Part shown: one piece after another, positions 5,181 to 5,328 of the stretch | How positions within the stretch are numbered: the stretch's first letter is position 1 | Layout of the letters: the number at the start of each line of letters is the position of its first letter | Assembly: GCA_030691805.1 (NCBI GenBank) | Contig: JAUYDP010000462.1 | Span: 1-5,328, forward strand | Direction of reading: 5' to 3' | Origin: Dehalococcoidia bacterium | GTDB taxonomy: Bacteria > Chloroflexota > Dehalococcoidia > JAUYDP01 | DNA: 5,328 bases | The notes under the pieces: model-generated | Told to the model about the DNA's origin: nothing | Seen by the model: the letters and a program-made list of their open reading frames with translations, nothing else | The model's database searches: none | Program-made: the position numbers and the translations under genes

Positions 5181-5246
5181 CCAGAGAGCAGAGAGAACGC
5201 AGAGAACCTTATTAAATACTCTGTGCGCTCTGTGATCTCGGTGGTA
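5181..5246. repeat. Long imperfect inverted repeat built of 9-mers, copy 2
   Basis: Second member of the family at 3181-3248. The left part (5181-5205) and the right part (about 5219-5244, CTCTGTGCG, CTCTGTGAT, CTCGGTGG) flank the same A/T-rich loop. The 25 bases at 5192-5216 are identical to 3195-3219. The arms are less perfectly complementary than in copy 1. It ends about 50 bp before the start codon of the next gene, a placement similar to that of copy 1 upstream of fchA. Confidence 0.78.
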
Positions 5247-5294
5247 AAAAATAGGTCGAACAAGCTACTATTCCAAATCTAACAAGGAGATTCG

Positions 5295-5328
5295 ATGCCT
5301 TACGATGCCACTAAGATGCAGGACTGGG
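5295..5328 (+). CDS. fhs: Start of a coding region, probably formate-THF ligase (Fhs); truncated by window end
   Basis: Only 11 codons are visible (MPYDATKMQDW). ATG at 5295 has AAGGAG at 5284-5289, 5 nt upstream, a good ribosome binding site. The N-terminal pattern (M-x-[FY]-[DN]-x-T-K-x-x-DW) is one I associate, from memory, with formate-tetrahydrofolate ligases of Chloroflexota and some deltaproteobacteria. The position after fchA and folD fits, since Fhs makes 10-formyl-THF from formate, THF and ATP. That a gene starts here is likely; its identity is inferred from eleven residues and context. Confidence 0.6.
   Translation, partial: MPYDATKMQDW

Noticed and set aside
5039..5263. 74-residue minus-strand frame containing GTGLWPVRTGGTPVP
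   Set aside because: The peptide is the translation of the hairpin doublet and the 9-mer repeat; typical of repeat-derived false genes.
5070..5282. 70-residue plus-strand frame over the folD downstream spacer
   Set aside because: Made almost wholly of the same repeats and ends just before the ribosome binding site of the next gene; no start signal.

Overview
The window is ordinary chromosomal bacterial sequence, GC-rich by eye, with compact genes and two TTG starts. A stand-alone FchA cyclohydrolase next to folD, a probable formate-THF ligase and a ThyX-type thymidylate synthase suggests an anaerobic or acetyl-CoA-pathway-related lineage. Together with the spacer repeats and protein flavour this points to Chloroflexota (Dehalococcoidia-like), but that assignment is inference from remembered families and no marker gene settles it.

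Left part (1-1339, + strand): the C-terminal two-thirds of an AMP-forming acyl/aryl-acid ligase, cut by the window edge, is followed 66 bp later by a 59-residue 4-oxalocrotonate tautomerase-family gene. Middle (1340-2404, - strand): a marR-yceI pair converges on the tautomerase gene. marR has a near-consensus sigma70-type promoter (TTGACA, 17 bp, TATAGT) whose predicted start coincides with the ATG, so its mRNA is probably leaderless. A repeated TGGACTA motif covers the -10 and is a likely MarR operator. Back to back with it lies the thyX promoter, with an extended -10.

Right part (2412-5328, + strand): a one-carbon/folate cluster of thyX, fchA, folD and the first 11 codons of a gene that is probably fhs. 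ThyX uses methylene-THF to make dTMP, FolD interconverts methylene- and methenyl-THF, FchA interconverts methenyl- and 10-formyl-THF, and Fhs links 10-formyl-THF to formate and ATP. FolD has Ile54 exactly where E. coli FolD has its catalytic Lys54, while Tyr50, Gln98 and Asp121 are kept. This suggests a division of labour in which FolD is mainly the dehydrogenase and FchA supplies the cyclohydrolase.

The three spacers of this cluster (130, 259 and 252 bp) carry repetitive, palindromic DNA of three kinds: a 9-mer-based long inverted repeat (two copies, upstream of fchA and of the last gene), a CATTCTGAGCGAAGC-type repeat, and two abutting 21-nt hairpins. No RNA genes, CRISPR array, insertion sequence or phage-like genes were seen.
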